In this document: in pieces, positions 6,070 to 7,654 of the stretch
Position numbering within the stretch: position 1 is the first letter of the stretch
How the letters are laid out: every line of letters begins with the position of its first letter
From: Hyphomicrobiales bacterium
Lineage (GTDB): Bacteria; Pseudomonadota; Alphaproteobacteria; Rhizobiales; JAJFHB01
Direction: 5' to 3'
Assembly (NCBI GenBank): GCA_021775795.1
Contig: JAJFHB010000063.1
Location: 1-7,654 of the forward strand
DNA length: 7,654 bases
Notes under the pieces: generated by a model
Seen by the model: the letters and a program-made list of their open reading frames with translations, nothing else
Database searches by the model: none
Told to the model about the DNA's origin: nothing
Position numbers and translations under genes: made by a program

Positions 6070-6882
6070 TCAGCCTGTGGCGGCCATGCCTTCCATTGCC
6101 AGCAGTCTTGACACGAAGCTCGTGATTTCAGCCAGTGTTTCGTCAGGTTGTTCCCGAAATGGCCAGTGTGAGCTTTGATCCATGATCCGGACTTCGAGCG
6201 GGCAATAGCATTCCTCGCGGGCTGAGTGCACTTGCAGGAGAGTGCCATATGGATCGTTGGCACCCCAGACCAGCAGAACGGGTACACGGATGTACTGGAG
6301 ATACTCTTCAATATTCCATTGCATGAATTCCGGATTGAGCCAGCTGTCATTCCAGCCGTAAAAGGCGCAGTCGACGTTTTCCGCGTGATATCGCTGCAAT
6401 CGGGATTTCAGATCACCTGTCTCATAGTTTTTTCGCGCCTCACGGGCGGTTTCAACACACAGCTCTTCGTTGAAGAAATGCGGTGAAATGAGAATGACCC
6501 CTCGAATACGGTGATCCTGAATTCCGCCAGCGTAGATGGCAGCGATAGACGCACCGTCACTGTGGCCAGCCAGGATCACCTTTCTCAGATCAAAATGTTC
6601 AATGAGATGCGGCAGAATTTCGAAGGCTTCATCATGCATGTAGGATAGCGGGCGCGGCAGCGATACCGGGTCGGAGGCGCCATAGCCCGCGCGAGAGTAG
6701 CAAAGGACACCACAACCGGTTGTCCGGGCAAGGTTTGCAGGGAAGTCGCGCCACATGGCAACGCAGCCGAGCCCCTCATGCATCAGGACAATTGTGGGAG
6801 CGTCGTCGGCTTTGGGCCCGTGCCAGGTCCATTCCAGACCAACACCGGCGATTTGCGATATGCTTGGAGCTTCAGTCGTCAT
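6070..6882 (-). CDS. Alpha/beta hydrolase in an aromatic-CoA cluster
   Basis: The 270-residue protein has a complete alpha/beta-hydrolase active site. The oxyanion-hole region is HEGLG (35-39), the nucleophile Ser108 lies in GHSDG, the acid is probably Asp210 in WGANDPYG and the base His239 in SSHWPF. I chose the ATG at 6882 over the upstream in-frame start at 6996. The longer form adds 38 residues of Arg/Ser/Pro-rich sequence lying entirely within the ligase coding region, and the family N-terminus fits the shorter one. This start overlaps the ligase end by 11 bp, and a weak AGGG precedes it. Its stop TGA (6070-6072) directly abuts the thioesterase ATG. Substrate is unknown: esters, ring-cleavage lactones or thioesters are possible given the neighbours. 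Confidence 0.9.
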   Translation of the reverse strand: MTTEAPSISQIAGVGLEWTWHGPKADDAPTIVLMHEGLGCVAMWRDFPANLARTTGCGVLCYSRAGYGASDPVSLPRPLSYMHDEAFEILPHLIEHFDLRKVILAGHSDGASIAAIYAGGIQDHRIRGVILISPHFFNEELCVETAREARKNYETGDLKSRLQRYHAENVDCAFYGWNDSWLNPEFMQWNIEEYLQYIRVPVLLVWGANDPYGTLLQVHSAREECYCPLEVRIMDQSSHWPFREQPDETLAEITSFVSRLLAMEGMAATG

Positions 6883-7654
6883 TTGCGCCCTGGGCAAGTT
6901 TGAATCGCTGGATTTTTCCGGTTGCTGTCTTGGGCAGATCCGCGCGTGGCTCGATCCAGCGCGGATACTTCCAGGGGCCAACCTGCTGTTTGACATGCTC
7001 CTTCAATGTCTCATAGAGGGCATCGTCGTAGTTGATACCCTCGGCAAAGACGACAAAGGCCTTGGGTTTCAAGAGCTCATCGTCGTCAGGATGTGGCACG
7101 ATTGCAGCTTCCTGAACTGCTTCATGGCTCAACAGGGCGGCTTCCACCTCAAACGGGGAAACCCAGATGCCGGAAACTTTGAACATGTCGTCAGAGCGGC
7201 CGCAGTAGTGGTAATAGCCCTCATCGTCGCGGTAGTATTTGTCGCCGGTCCACGTCCACATGCCGGCAAATGTGCGGCGCGATTTTTCGCGTTGGTTCCA
7301 ATAGCCATCTGCCGCGGAGGCACCGTCGACAATCAGCTCTCCGATCTCGCCTTGAGTGACGTCTTCGCCAAGTTCGTCCACCAGTCTCAGACTGTACTCC
7401 GGCACCGCCGTTCCCGAGGAGTTGTGACGGACATCGCCGGGCCGGTTTGAAAGGAATATGTGCAAGAGTTCGGTTGAGCCGACACCGTCAATGATTTCGA
7501 CGCCAAATCTCTGGCTGAAGCGTTTGGCAATTTCCTCAGGCAATGCCTCTCCTGCTGAGGCGCACAGACGCAATCGATCGGAACCATTTTCCGCTGTGCA
7601 GTTGCTGTCGGCGACCATGGCACCGTAAAGCGTCGGCACGCCGAAGAAGATCGT
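6872..7654 (-). CDS. Benzoate-CoA ligase family protein (C-terminal half, 5' end beyond the window)
   Basis: This is the last 260 residues of an AMP-forming acyl-CoA synthetase; full-length relatives have about 510-530. Numbering from the window edge, it shows SAGEALP (33-39), GVGSTELLHIFLSN (57-70), the TGD of the adenylation core (136-138), the hinge motif GRSDDMFKVSGIWVSPFEVE (152-171) and the catalytic Lys247 in LPKTATGKIQR. The GSTE-LHIFLSNRPGDVR pattern is typical of the benzoate/2-aminobenzoate-CoA ligase group, distinct from acetyl- or long-chain ligases. The enzyme would activate an aromatic carboxylic acid with ATP and CoA in the cytosol. The acid-binding residues lie mostly outside the window, so benzoate, hydroxybenzoate and anthranilate cannot be separated. 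The GTG at 7637-7639 is an internal Val codon. The stop lies inside the hydrolase gene. Confidence 0.93.
   Translation of the reverse strand, partial: TIFFGVPTLYGAMVADSNCTAENGSDRLRLCASAGEALPEEIAKRFSQRFGVEIIDGVGSTELLHIFLSNRPGDVRHNSSGTAVPEYSLRLVDELGEDVTQGEIGELIVDGASAADGYWNQREKSRRTFAGMWTWTGDKYYRDDEGYYHYCGRSDDMFKVSGIWVSPFEVEAALLSHEAVQEAAIVPHPDDDELLKPKAFVVFAEGINYDDALYETLKEHVKQQVGPWKYPRWIEPRADLPKTATGKIQRFKLAQGANDD

Noticed and set aside
6883..6996. Longer alpha/beta hydrolase starting at 6996
   Set aside because: The extra 38 residues are Arg/Ser/Pro-rich, lie wholly within the ligase coding sequence and do not resemble a family N-terminus or a signal peptide.
6755..7450. Plus-strand open frame of 231 codons across the ligase and hydrolase genes
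   Set aside because: It lies antisense to two well-supported genes. Open antisense frames are expected at this base composition, and the Val/Ala-rich stretch is the mirror of the ligase sequence.

Overview
The window reads like chromosomal DNA of an alphaproteobacterium, with codon use fitting a moderately GC-rich genome. The best evidence is the run rplY (L25/Ctc) - pth - ychF. That housekeeping order, and the long L25/TL5 form with an acidic tail, are typical of alphaproteobacteria, possibly Hyphomicrobiales or Rhodobacterales. I see no rRNA, tRNA, CRISPR array, insertion sequence or phage gene.

Layout. Bases 1-187 hold the possible tail of an unidentified plus-strand gene and a short leader. 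A classical SDR oxidoreductase (188-943, +) follows. It converges on, and overlaps by 19 bp, a two-domain homoserine-dehydrogenase-like/SAF oxidoreductase (925-2157, -). A 433-bp gap (2158-2590) separates that gene from rplY and probably carries promoters in both directions. The housekeeping block is rplY (2591-3259), pth (3298-3939) and ychF (3942-5039), all plus strand and closely spaced. From 5050 to the right edge the strand switches. A minus-strand cluster, in transcription order, holds an aryl-CoA ligase (partial, cut by the edge), an alpha/beta hydrolase, a hotdog-fold acyl-CoA thioesterase and, after a 108-bp gap, a single-domain cupin.

How the genes work together. L25 and peptidyl-tRNA hydrolase act in translation, and YchF is a ribosome-associated ATPase, so the block is a translation operon. 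The minus-strand cluster looks like part of an aromatic-acid catabolic operon. The ligase would activate a benzoate-type acid to its CoA thioester, and the hydrolase, thioesterase and cupin would support downstream steps or clear stalled CoA esters. The ligase and hydrolase genes overlap by 11 bp, and the hydrolase stop abuts the thioesterase start, which points to coupled translation.

The most unusual observation is that ychF is broken by one in-frame TAG at codon 188. The frame on both sides is otherwise complete and family-like, and the total length is the normal 365 codons. Three neighbouring genes end in TAG, so general reassignment of TAG as a sense codon is unlikely. The stop is a recent nonsense mutation, a sequence error or, less likely, a suppressed codon. 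I found no convincing new defence, mobile or RNA-based system.
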